Positions 40,501-48,839 of a DNA stretch of 64,000 bases are shown one piece after another. A program made the position numbers and the translations under genes. The notes under the pieces are model-generated. The model saw nothing but the letters and a program-made list of their open reading frames with translations. It was not told the DNA's origin and did not search any database. Numbering within the stretch: position 1 is the first letter of the stretch; each line of letters opens with the position of its first letter. Origin of the DNA: Rugalucina vietnamica (taxonomy: Eukaryota > Mollusca > Bivalvia > Lucinida > Lucinidae); NCBI GenBank assembly GCA_964017185.1, contig OZ024880.1:36112329-36176328 (forward strand). The letters run 5' to 3'.

Positions 40501-43500
40501 TTCAGACCATGCCCATAACACATGTAAAGTTTTAAATGAATTGGCATGAAACTGTAGGAGTTGTTGCGCACACAAGGTACCCACTGCCCATTCACTTTCA
40601 TTGTCAAAATGCCCGAAAAATGGCTAAGTTCAAATTGCGAAAAAAGTGACAAAAATTTATCTGAGGATTATATCCAAACCACATGCATATACATGTATCT
40701 TGAAAGCATGGTCACAACATCTGTAAAGTTTCAAGAGAATCGGAATAAAACTGTAGGAGGAGTTGCGCACACAAGGTATCCACTATCTATTCACTTTATC
40801 AAGAATTAAAAAGGGAAATAACTCTCACAGAATTGGCCCCTAGCCCCTTGAATTTACCTGAAAGAAAAAATATGGGTCCTCTTAATTTTCATATACAACC
40901 TACATACCAAATTTCAAGATCCTAGCTCTAACGGTTCCTGACCGAGTGCTCACGCATCACAGACAGACAGACTGACTGACTGCACGGACAGACCCAAACC
41001 AATATGCCTCCTCAACTTCTTCGAAGTTGGGGGCATAAAAAATAATCTGAGGATTATATCCAAACCACATGCATATTTTCAAAGCATGGTCACAACATCT
41101 GTAAAGTTTCAAGAGAATCGGAATAAGACTGTAGGAGGAGTTGCGCACACAAGGTACCCACTATCTATTCACTTTATCAAGAATTAAAAAGGGAAATAAC
41201 TCTCACAGAATGGGCCCCTAGCCCCTTGAATTTACCTGAAAGAAAAAATACAGGTCCTCTACCAAATTTACCAAATTTCAAGATCCTAGCTCTAACGGTT
41301 CATGGCCGAGTGCTCACGCATCACAGACAGACAGACAGACTGCACACCACTCAACTCACTGCACGGACAGACCCAAACCAATATGCCCCCTCAACTTCTT
41401 CGAAGTTGGGGGCACAAAAACCCTGAATATATCGATATGTACCAGTTTTTGCAAAATTGGGCTCATTAATGAAAATACGATTCTGACACACCTAACCTAT
41501 ATAGCCAATGGTTAAAAATGCTGTGCAACAAAGCACTTGGCCGATTAACTTGACATAACTTTGGCCCCTTCAAAGGCATTTTTAATTTTTGTGACATCAA
41601 CTATCCCATCATATCAAGCATTGAAAGCTTGACATTAGATGACATAACATTAAAATTTCTTGTTTCTCGTGAAATGTTTTTTTTAAATTAAATGAATGCA
41701 TATATAGTGTAAGATATTTGGAAAATTCTTATCTAAGGCCATGTACTTGTTATCGTCCTTTATTTGTAGAATATGCTCTGTCAGTTTCCTCATATTATGA
41801 AGCTTGCACAATTTCAGTCTTATAAACAAACAGATTGATCAGCTGCAGGGCTACATCTGATCTGTAAAGTCCATAAATTCATACATGGTACTATACCTGT
41901 GCATGAGAAAACCAACATTTTGGGTTCTGACCAGATCTGACACGAACCAGCCTGTACAGACATAGAAGCAGTCTAGAAGCTTGAAATTTTTTATTTAAGA
42001 AGAAGAGAAATTGTACTATCCGAGTGGTGAAAACAAAGGCGCTGATCAGCTTCGCGGTTACCGCGAAGCTGGTCTGCGCCTTTGTTTTCACGTATGCAGA
42101 AAGATTTTCTTATGCAGCGGCTCAGATTATTACTTTGTTTTTGAACCATGATGCAGAGTGTGATGTTTACCAGTGTGAAAGTGACGTAAAACTATGCTTT
42201 ATTGGTCAGTAATATTTAATATTTGACTTCCGATGCTAAGCCTAAACATACAGTGATATGACTGATATCAATTAAGCTTTCTCACAATTCAATATGCTGT
42301 TCTGTCAAAACAGAAGCTAGTTAACTACATGTAAGCCACCTCATGGGAAAACCAACAATCTGCATAGGCGAAAACAAAGACACAGATCAGCTTCGCGGTA
42401 ACCGCGAAGCTGATCAGCGCCTTTGTTTTCGCCACTCGGATAGTATAATTCCTCTTCTACTTAAATCCAAAACTTCAAGCTTCTAGCTCTTTTCTGTGCT
42501 TGTACAGGCCGGTTTGTGTCGGACCTGTTCGGAAACCACATTGTTGGTTTTCCCACGAGGCGGCTCATGTATTGCCATTCTCAGATACAGATAAGAATGC
42601 CTGCACTGTGTGTGTGGTAATTTTTATGGCAAACACATTTTCTACAATGTAGAGGCACACAAAATGATGCAAATAATGACCACAGCATTGTATCAAACAT
42701 GCTTTAACTTAATTAGAAAACCTGCTATGCTTCTGGCTTTGAACATTATTTTATTATAGATTCCTGAATCCTGATGTTAAGCATCCATCCAATTATGACA
42801 TCAATTTATTACTCTATTGCAGAGAAATGAAGCTTGAAGCTATAAACAAGATTGTAAATCATTTTTGTTCCATGATTAAAGAGACAGAAATGGAATCTTT
42901 CAAGGAAATTGACAGAAATACCTCAATAAAACATCTTTAAAGTGAATGTCACAGGTAGACATGCTGTTCACAGGAATCAATATGAAAATATGCCTACACA
43001 ATCCGGTGTAATTTTTTTCAGCTATCCCGTACGAAGAATTCAACAGGATTCCACTGGTAGTCCAGTTGGACAAAGACAGGAGTCAGTGTGGAATCTGATT
43101 TTCAGCCTGATTCCTAACAGGACAGTGAGATGCTTGCATTTTCCACGTGGAATTTTTCTCTTTTCCACTTGGAAAATGGACAAAATTCCTGGTAGGATTC
43201 CTGCTTGACAAAAATACTGCCAACCTAAATCTGTCTTTGATAAATGTGTAAACAATTTGGTGGTATAACTTTGCAACACACAGGAAGCCATGAGGTTGGG
43301 CTTTTTTAAACAAGATAGTCATTATTCAATTTGTTTGATATTGACACTTATGTTTTCTATCAAATTTTGGTGAAAATAAATGAGGAACACTTTTTAGTAA
43401 AAGTAAGGTATGACATATGTTTTTCTTCCATTTTATTCATGCATTGATCTTTGTAAGCATTAACTAAATTCTTTATGCTTTTTGTTTTCAAAATATTCCC

Positions 43501-46049
43501 CACCCACCTCTGATCATCTACAATTTTAATCAGTCTATTTAAGGAAGTTTCTAAGAATTCCATTTATCATTACTGCTCATTGATACAAGCATTGAAACAA
43601 AATATAATGGCTGCATCTATGGATATATATGATACACTAGCCCCTCACATTTTCTTTGTTCAAAAAACTTTCATATGCATGTGTTTCCAAAGAGGTCATT
43701 TCTATGCAGATATATAACAGGAATTGGCTCCATATTCCTAACAGGATTCCTGCCAGGAATCTGCTCTAAATTCCTGGCAGGATTCCTGCCAAAATTTCTG
43801 GTTCATATTCCTGGCAGGATTCCTGCCTGGAATCTGGTTCAGATTCCTGGCAGGATTCCTGCTAATTTAAATATTTCGCGCCAGATTCCACAGGGAGTCC
43901 ACACTGACTCCTGTCGTAATCTTTATATGAAAAATCAAATAGTCAAAGGGATTCCTGCCAGGAATCTGGTCTCATTTTCCTGTGGTAATACTGCTGTGTT
44001 CCTGTTGGACAATTTCGTACGGGATGTTTTCAAAATTTTTGCAGGTCCTATTAGGACAAACTAAGATGAAGATTTTGATATAAAAATAATGTTCTTATCA
44101 TTTTCCAAACATATTTAAGAGGTGCTATTAATTAAATCTTCACAAAACCATTATCAGAGGCAAGGTTTTAAACATAGGGCTAATAACTTCATATGAGCCA
44201 CCTCGTGGGAAAACCAACAATGTAGTTTCCGAACAGGCCCGACACAAACCGGCCTGTACAGTCACAGAAGATGGCTAGAGGCTGGAAATTTGGTATGTAG
44301 AAAGTAGAGGAATTGTACTATCCGTGTTGCGAAAACAAAGACGCTGATCAGCTTCGCAGTTACTGCGAAGCTGATCTGCACCTTTGTTTTCGCATATGCA
44401 GATTGTTGGTTTTCCCATGGGGCTGCTCATATTATACTTACATTAAATTGAAACAGACACCAAGTGAAGCAGTTATCAACATTTCATCAGGTTTCACATC
44501 CTTGTAGTGTCCATGGACTATCCTCTCTACAGCCATATACACCAGGATACCCGTCACTGACCAAATTATGAACACACTGAATAAAGCACCAAGTACCTCT
44601 AAAATACAAAAAAGGCAAATAAAAAAAAATGAGTGTTTATTGTTTGATTGTTATCATAGTTACTTATAGTGCGATTTCACGCAGTGAGCCGTAAATGTAC
44701 TTTTAAGGGTTAGTCCATTCCTTGATCAAGGTAAATCATCTTAACGGTAATTACTTGATAACGTATTATATTTACCACTCCTAAATACAAGTCTCAATGG
44801 CCATGGTTGTTAGGCTTCTGCCTAGAAACCCAAATGATGCGGGTTCGAATCCAAGCGTCGACACTTTTTTAATTATTTTTTTCACAAATTATATTTTTAA
44901 TTTATAAATCATACAACTCATAACAAGGCCCGATAATTTCATTGCCATGCGAAACTTTCACTCTAGAATTCAAAACATCAGAAATCTGATCAGCGAATGC
45001 ATGCAGTCTATAACAGCAGCCGAGTGGGAATACTGCATGTGTCATGTCCTTGGCATTGAACAGCAATACTGGCAAATCGACATTGCCATCGACGAAGTAC
45101 AGAAGCCAGCTGACCTTTGCCCAGGACCTCAACCCAGGATAGACCGACCCCGAGGCCGAATCCAGCGATTCAGCCACTGCAAAGGACAGATTTGTATCTG
45201 CCGAAATGAAATGAATACAATATTGCAAAATGAATAAAATATAGAAATGAAATAAATAAAACAATAATGATATAATCCTAAACTAAATAATAATTTAGAA
45301 AAATCGAAAGCGAAAGTGTGTTTCAAAGAATGGGTTTCTTTGACCGAAAAAGAAACTTGGTTTCATGGGATTCGAACCCGCGACCTTCGTCTTTGCAATC
45401 CAGTATCACATCCACTGGGCTACGGCTGCATGTATTTGAGGACAGATTAATTAAAGTTTTAGCGATATTCTGTTACAAAGGTAGGTAACTACTTTCGTAA
45501 AAACGAACTTTTAACGCGCTTTACCGATTACAGTGGACTCGTCCTGGAGGTCATGGCTCAGGGGTCAAAATCAGACTATAGTGTCCATGGACTATCCTCT
45601 CCACAATTATATACATGTATACCAGAATAACTGTCACTGACCAGATAATGAACACGCTCACATGACTGAATAAAGCAAATGAAACCTCTGAAAATTTTAT
45701 GAAATTACGAAAATGCCTGACATACAAGTTGCACTAAAAAGTTGATATAAAAGACAAATTTGAAGGCATCAGAGAGTTTACGCCAATCTGTCAGTCACTT
45801 AAGTGAGACTTGGAACAGAATTGTCCATTCATAAAAGTTTCTGACTGTCTCATATGTCGTATTCTTGCAACAGAGCTAACATAGGTACTAAAGAATACTA
45901 ACCTGCCCTATGATATCCAAAAGACATTCTCTTTGTAGCAGGCTTGCGGGCGAGGTAGATAGCCAGCAGACTGATCAGGAAACTGATGAGGTCACTACCA
46001 AGGTGAAGGACATCGGTAAACAATGCTAGACTGTTGGATATTGCACCTC
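34417..46049 (-). CDS. SLC30A2-like: Vesicular zinc transporter, ZnT2/3/4/8 group, 7 exons (lacks start)
   Basis: Minus-strand exons 46049-45903, 44598-44442, 39445-39317, 38384-38183, 37203-37092, 35468-35334 and 34568-34417 join with consistent phases (1, 1, 2, 2, 0, 1, 1) into 343 codons plus TAG. Exon order gives the cation-diffusion-facilitator fold. Helix 2 has the zinc-site TDVLHLGSD (HxxxD). Helices 3-4 read EVLGALFSVFIIW and IVHGHYKDVKPDEM. A His-rich cytosolic loop follows (GHNHSHGSSANHSHHSD). Helix 5 has AFIHVIGD (second HxxxD), helix 6 ADPICTFLFSVLVL. The C-terminal domain ends SSCNDCQGLQKL, recalling the CQACQG end of ZnT2. Expected to move zinc into vesicles in exchange for protons. 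Helix 1 and the start codon were not found upstream in the window. Confidence 0.9.
34601..34852 (+). repeat. tRNA-derived SINE with poly-A tail
   Basis: GCCCATGGCCAAGCAGTTAAGG resembles a tRNA A box and GTGGGATCAAGCCC a B box about 60 bp later. The body (TTTTTCTCGGGGTTCTCCCG) and the end GGGATGTTAAACTGAATCGA plus an A run match a SINE. Intronic to the zinc transporter, opposite orientation. Confidence 0.6.
35055..35290 (+). mobile_element. GGCTCA-TIR palindromic MITE, copy e
   Basis: Begins TGAGCCACGTCCTGAGGAAA. The core GCAGATCAGCTGTGCAGTTA is mirrored. The right terminus is degraded (TTTTCTCGCATCGCGAG). It ends about 45 bp from a ZnT donor. Confidence 0.6.
35334..35468 (-). CDS. SLC30A2-like: ZnT exon (start of C-terminal domain)
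   Basis: 135 bp, phase 1 at both ends, reading GVPRDIDYHSIKDCLQNIKG then VKAVHGLTVWCLTLEKNALA. Acceptor GTCTTATAG and donor GTGATT. Confidence 0.85.
35489..35725 (-). mobile_element. GGCTCA-TIR palindromic MITE, copy f
   Basis: Complete, TA on both sides. Right terminus GATGTGGCTCA followed by TA and immediately by copy g. Starts about 20 bp beyond a ZnT acceptor. Confidence 0.7.
35728..35963 (-). mobile_element. GGCTCA-TIR palindromic MITE, copy g
   Basis: Complete, TA on both sides, head-to-tail with copy f and sharing the TA between them. Diverged from f, so this is a second insertion next to the first and not a simple duplication. Confidence 0.7.
36002..36150. mobile_element. Short hairpin element
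   Basis: GTTAACTACCCCTTGACC on the left is mirrored by GTCACAGGGTAGTTAT on the right. The middle is a strong hairpin, AACAGATGAAATGGC...GCCATTTCATCTGTT (36052-36094). No coding. Confidence 0.45.
36817..37052 (+). mobile_element. GGCTCA-TIR palindromic MITE, copy h
   Basis: Complete, TA on each side, palindrome GCTTCGCGGTAACCGCGAAGC perfect. It lies 39 bp downstream of a ZnT donor (exon 37092-37203). Confidence 0.75.
37092..37203 (-). CDS. SLC30A2-like: ZnT exon (helix 6)
   Basis: 112 bp, phase 0 to 1: PEEKYRLADPICTFLFSVLV then LRDTLHVIMEG. Acceptor CTATTTTTAG was preferred over a second AG four bases on because only it keeps frame with the previous exon. Confidence 0.85.
37482..37717 (-). 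mobile_element. GGCTCA-TIR palindromic MITE, copy i
   Basis: TGAGCCTGTGCATGAGAAAA to GCAGTGGCTCA, with perfect core GCTTCGCGGTTACCGCGAAGC. Confidence 0.7.
38183..38384 (-). CDS. SLC30A2-like: ZnT exon (loop end and helix 5)
   Basis: 202 bp, phase 2 to 0. An acidic stretch (DDSEVPLLEDSIEEGGEEG) leads into NINVRAAFIHVIGDIIQSLG with the second HxxxD zinc site. Acceptor CTGTATTTCAG, donor GTAATT. Confidence 0.85.
38450..38722 (+). mobile_element. Palindromic MITE, AACATAGATTG family, copy 6
   Basis: GGGCGTGAAATGTATACCC to GGCAAGTTTTTGTGATG. The palindrome is partly decayed (GTAGATTGTGGGTACTC present, mirror arm reduced). Directly followed by copy 7. Confidence 0.55.
38733..39009 (+). mobile_element. 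Palindromic MITE, AACATAGATTG family, copy 7
   Basis: GGAAAACATGTCCGTG to GGGCAAGTTTTCGTAATG, with AACATAGATTGTGAGTACTC mirrored around TCCTCGGCGAGG. Head-to-tail with copy 6. Confidence 0.6.
39317..39445 (-). CDS. SLC30A2-like: ZnT exon (His-rich loop)
   Basis: 129 bp, phase 2 to 2, reading MGFVLHSEMCCRSKHRSFGH then NHSHGSSANHSHHSDRNHTQ. The His cluster between helices 4 and 5 is the usual cytosolic zinc-sensing or delivery loop of ZnTs. Acceptor CTACATTTCAG, donor GTAAGT. Confidence 0.85.
39496..39732 (+). mobile_element. GGCTCA-TIR palindromic MITE, copy j
   Basis: TGAGCCGCCGTATAGGAAAA to TTTTCTCACGCACAGGCTCA. Followed at 39750-39815 by a short scrap of the same family (GCTGATCAGTGCCTTTGTTT). 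Confidence 0.65.
39848..40100 (-). mobile_element. Palindromic MITE, AACATAGATTG family, copy 8
   Basis: Reverse orientation: a 24-T run, then the palindrome AACATAGATTGTAGGTACAC mirrored by GAGTACCCACAATCTATG, then CACGGACATATTTTCGTGATG. Confidence 0.6.
40198..41416 (+). mobile_element. Pearl-like tandem element with duplicated right end
   Basis: Left end TATGCCCCCAACT; inverted right ends AGTTGGGGGCATA (about 41023-41036) and again AGTTGGGGGCACA (about 41403-41416). The core has about 175-bp units marked by TTGCGCACACAAGGTACCC at roughly 40382, 40563, 40755 and 41137. An (ACAG)n microsatellite precedes each right end. The last 380 bp duplicate the right half, so the element carries two 3' ends. 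Confidence 0.6.
41417..41894. other. Intron, nothing recognised
   Basis: AT-rich zinc-transporter intron sequence without repeats or frames of note. Confidence 0.3.
41895..42124 (-). mobile_element. GGCTCA-TIR palindromic MITE, copy k
   Basis: Left terminus degraded (CCTGTGCATGAGAAAACC), right end ATGCAGCGGCTCA intact, core AAAGGCGCTGATCAGCTTCG mirrored. Confidence 0.6.
42332..42567 (+). mobile_element. GGCTCA-TIR palindromic MITE, copy l
   Basis: Complete: TAAGCCACCTCATGGGAAAA to TTTTCCCACGAGGCGGCTCA, core palindrome GCTTCGCGGTAACCGCGAAGC perfect. Very similar to copy h. Confidence 0.7.
42568..43023. other. Intron, nothing recognised
   Basis: AT-rich; no frame or repeat identified. Confidence 0.3.
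43024..44025. mobile_element. TIR element built of AGGATTCCTGCCAGGAATC repeats, 1 kb
   Basis: Ends ATCCCGTACGAA and TTCGTACGGGAT are inverted. Subterminal inverted blocks (CAGGAGTCAGTGTGGA at 43077; TCCACACTGACTCCTG at 43899) lie inside. Between 43730 and 43870 the self-complementary word ATTCCTGGCAGGATTCCTGC is repeated several times, giving many alternative hairpins. No transposase. Superfamily unknown. Confidence 0.6.
44194..44429 (-). mobile_element. GGCTCA-TIR palindromic MITE, copy m
   Basis: Complete, TA on each side. Its right end lies only 12 bp from a ZnT exon, so the minus-strand donor GTAAGTATAA runs straight into the element. Confidence 0.75.
44442..44598 (-). CDS. SLC30A2-like: ZnT exon (helices 3-4)
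   Basis: 157 bp, phase 1 to 2: EVLGALFSVFIIWSVTGILV then YMAVERIVHGHYKDVKPDEM. Acceptor TTGTATTTTAG, donor GTAAGT. A partial, decayed duplicate lies about 1 kb upstream (45578-45687). Confidence 0.9.
44800..44875 (+). repeat. tRNA-like sequence with pol III-type T-run
   Basis: GCCATGGTTGTTAGGCTTCT resembles an A box and TGCGGGTTCGAATCC is a perfect B box, followed by a TTTTTT run. The acceptor ends do not pair, so it is more likely a SINE head than a working tRNA. Confidence 0.45.
44947..45237 (+). pseudogene. Possible transposase C-terminal remnant
   Basis: A 96-codon frame reads RNFHSRIQNIRNLISECMQS then ITAAEWEYCMCHVLGIEQQY W, resembling the C-terminal EW..C.RHV..IE..YW..D region of DDE transposases common in invertebrates. 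No catalytic residues remain. It sits between two oppositely oriented tRNA-like sequences. Family assignment is tentative. Confidence 0.4.
45358..45432 (-). repeat. tRNA-like sequence, minus strand
   Basis: On the minus strand GCAGCCGTAGCCCAGTGGAT (A box region) and GGTCGCGGGTTCGAATCCC (B box). Stems do not close properly at the acceptor, so a SINE head is more likely than a tRNA gene. Confidence 0.45.
45578..45687 (-). pseudogene. Decayed duplicate of the ZnT helix 3-4 exon
   Basis: Behind an intact acceptor (AAATTTTCAG) in the right phase, the frame reads EVSFALFSHVSVFIIWSVTV then ILVYMYIIVERIVHGHY. Two insertions of 9 and 6 bp keep the frame. Homology stops after HGHY and neither the donor nor the KPDEM part is present. 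It lies between the helix 2 exon and the real helix 3-4 exon, so it arose by local duplication. Confidence 0.7.
45903..46049 (-). CDS. SLC30A2-like: ZnT exon (helix 2)
   Basis: 147 bp, phase 1 to 1: GAISNSLALFTDVLHLGSDL then ARKPATKRMSFGYHRA, with the first HxxxD zinc site. Acceptor CTATATTTCAG, donor GTTAGT. The acceptor and first roughly 30 exon bases are iterated upstream (46050-46343). Confidence 0.9.
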
Positions 46050-46343
46050 CTGAAATATAGGTCAAAGTCATCATTAAACAATGCTAGACTGTTGGATATT
46101 GCACCTCCTGAAATATAGGTCAAAGTCATCATTAAATAATGCTAGACTATTGGATATTGCACCCCCTGAAATATAGGTCAAAGTCATTGGTAAACAATGC
46201 TAGACTATTGAATATTGCACCCCCTGAAATATAGGTCAAGGTCATTGGTAAACAATGCTTATCTGTTGGATATTGCACCTTATGAAATGTAGGTCAAAGT
46301 CATATTGGTAAGCAATGCTGGACCATTTGATACTGCACCCTTT
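46021..46343 (-). repeat. 58-bp tandem array copying a ZnT 3' splice site
   Basis: The word CAATGCTAGAC (or close variants) recurs every 58 bp at 46021, 46079, 46137, 46195, 46253 and about 46312. Each unit on the minus strand gives CTATATTTCAG plus about 30 bases of the helix 2 exon. The array stops abruptly at about 46343, where a long inverted repeat begins; one more diverged unit occurs beyond its far end (60832-60885). Confidence 0.8.
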
Positions 46344-46689
46344 AGTGAGGGTCGAGATGTAAGAAATATTGCTTCCATGCGATTTTTGTGCTAAAATTGA
46401 TATTTTTGCTTTAAAAGATTGTTTATGGAATATATTGTTGAAAAATTATGGGGTTCAATTTTTTCGACACCTTGACCCAATTTTGTGGGCTTTTTCTTAA
46501 GACCACGCCCATTTTATGATTTTTCTACACTGCAGACAATAATAAAGCTGTTTCTGAATGAAAACTTTACTTTTGTGTGGTATGTTGCATCGAATGTATC
46601 AATTTCTGGCTTATGTTATGCCATAGAACCAATTTATTACAGCTATTGTTATTTTTTCTTCATTTTCTTCTAATTGAAAGTGGGTGGGG

Positions 46690-47640
46690 TAATTTAATGG
46701 AGAAATTCAATGGAATAATTCGTCCTGTTCGCTTACATATGCTGGCAGAGTAAAAACCGACATTTTCCCAGTTTTTCATTACTATTTATGAAGTTTTCAT
46801 TAAAATTCGTGAAATTAAAAATCAGATCATTCTTATATGTGACTTAAGTGTCATAGTACACTGCAATAGCATTCAATTGATACTTCTTTCAGCATACTGG
46901 GTATGTAAACAGCTATGGCACAAGTGATTTTGTGCGTATACCCCATATTTTTCCAAGATTTTTTCTCCAATTTTTGTGTGTTTTATTAATTTTCATGAAT
47001 ATGCAAATTCAATAATTTGTATAATAGGTATGAAGGTTAAACTGCTAAGTCCATGCTTCATTATCAGACCAATTTAAGTATTGTAGAGCATGCTATTATT
47101 GGTATTTGAATATTTTTGTAAGCACAACCTGGTCTTTAGAATCACACTAGGGGTGGGTGTGCATCATGCAAATGTGTTCATTGTTAAGGACAACCTTTAT
47201 GGCATTAAGGTGGTCCCTCTGACCACACTGGCAGCCATGAAAATTGGTTTCAGGGATATAATTATGGATATTATAACTCACCCCAAACCTTGCAATGGCT
47301 ATAGTTTTCCCTCGTTTATCCTCGATTTTCGATTTTTGTTAATATTCATGAATATGTAAATGATATTGTTTTCATTTTGGGCCCACAACATCAATAAATA
47401 TATCATATGGTATGGTTCTATAATAAAGTGTCACAATGATAATTTGATGGGTTTTGCCTGAAATTAGTTTATTTATGGATTGTTAACGATTTTATTTCTG
47501 TCATTTATTAATGTTTTCATTAAAATTCATGAATATGTAAATTAGATAACTTGCATTACTTACAATAAGTTCAAAAGGGCAATGTCTTAGTATTAGTATT
47601 TACTACCATATAACGATATATACATTGAATTGTAGCCGCA
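46690..47640. repeat. Degenerate array of about 180-bp period
   Basis: TTAATTTTCATGAATATGCAA-like words recur at about 46808 (degenerate), 46994, 47347 and 47528, spacings near 186, 353 (two periods) and 181. The units are very diverged. No coding evidence. Confidence 0.35.
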
Positions 47641-48839
47641 TGATAACCAATGATATAAAACGCTGGTATAATATTTTGAGGTTGTGACCCCTTTGATCAG
47701 TTATCTTGACCTATAGTGATCAAAGCTAAATAGACAGAAATCATTTTTGAAACACTTATTTTGTAGTACCTTAGTCATGCTTGTAAAAAGTCCATCGAAT
47801 TCGACTAAAATCTTGTCGAAATATTTATTCAAAACCCATATTGTTTTGTTAATAAAAGTCTTGGTTGCTATGGCAACACAATTAGAATAAAGGTAAAAGT
47901 GAGATTTTTATTACAGCCATCAAAATACAAAACATAATTGGTGGCTGTAAAGTATCTTATCTTGCTCTGGCTATGTAATCACGTTGTAAAATGAGATTCT
48001 TGCGTATATTTTCGACATATGTGAGCGAAAAGACCTTGACCTTTCAAATAAATAGTTCAAGGTCATATGAGAGTGACATAAGAATAACGATCAGGTATGT
48101 GCTAAGGATTTTACCTAGTTAAAGGGCAGTTTCAAAATAATGGCCCCAAAGTGTGACATAGGGTTAAAACACTGAAAGTGTTATTTTGCAGACAAATCTG
48201 GCCTTATTTGTACCGTTATACCACTAATTTAAAACTTTGAATAGAATCAATAAAATATGAAGAATGGTTCTTAAAAATGATGGCGTTTCTTCGAATTTTT
48301 ATCTGTAAAGTGGAAAAAAATCTTACACTCCTTACTTTCTAAACAAACACTCAAAAAATGTAAAGAAGTGACAGAGCTAAACCAATTGTTATTTAAACTG
48401 AATTGGGGCCCCTGAGCTTAGTATAAACAGTAAGAAAATAAATGACAACCACAAGTATTAAACATTTGCTGACCAATAATTATGAAATCTTACACTCCTT
48501 ATGTTTAGACCCCCTGTGGATTTCCGTGCGGTGATATAAAAATCCGAAACTACTATCACGCTGTTCTTTATTTTTATCTATATATTCATATGTTTCATAT
48601 TTTGTATCTCTTCAATTTCTATGCTTTAATTTGATGCAGTATGGTAGCTTTCAAATTTGACTTCATTGAAAAATGTCACACTAAAATCTTAAATACCTTA
48701 CATCAAATATCTGCATAACTTTTTTATTTATAAAGTTACATAGTAGGAATTTTGTCAGATCAAGCCTGTCTGAGCGCTTGTTATTTTGGCATATCACTTG
48801 ATCATTTCCATGCATACAGTACGGTCTCACTGGGGTCTA
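47641..48839. other. Non-coding, nothing recognised
   Basis: AT-rich. Contains a GACCTTGACC motif at about 48030 and CAAGGTCATATGA at about 48058, otherwise featureless. Confidence 0.3.

Noticed and set aside
43730-43990. CRISPR-like repeat array
   Set aside because: The repeated AGGATTCCTGCCAGGAATC words have no constant spacing or unique spacers and lie in a eukaryotic inverted-repeat element.
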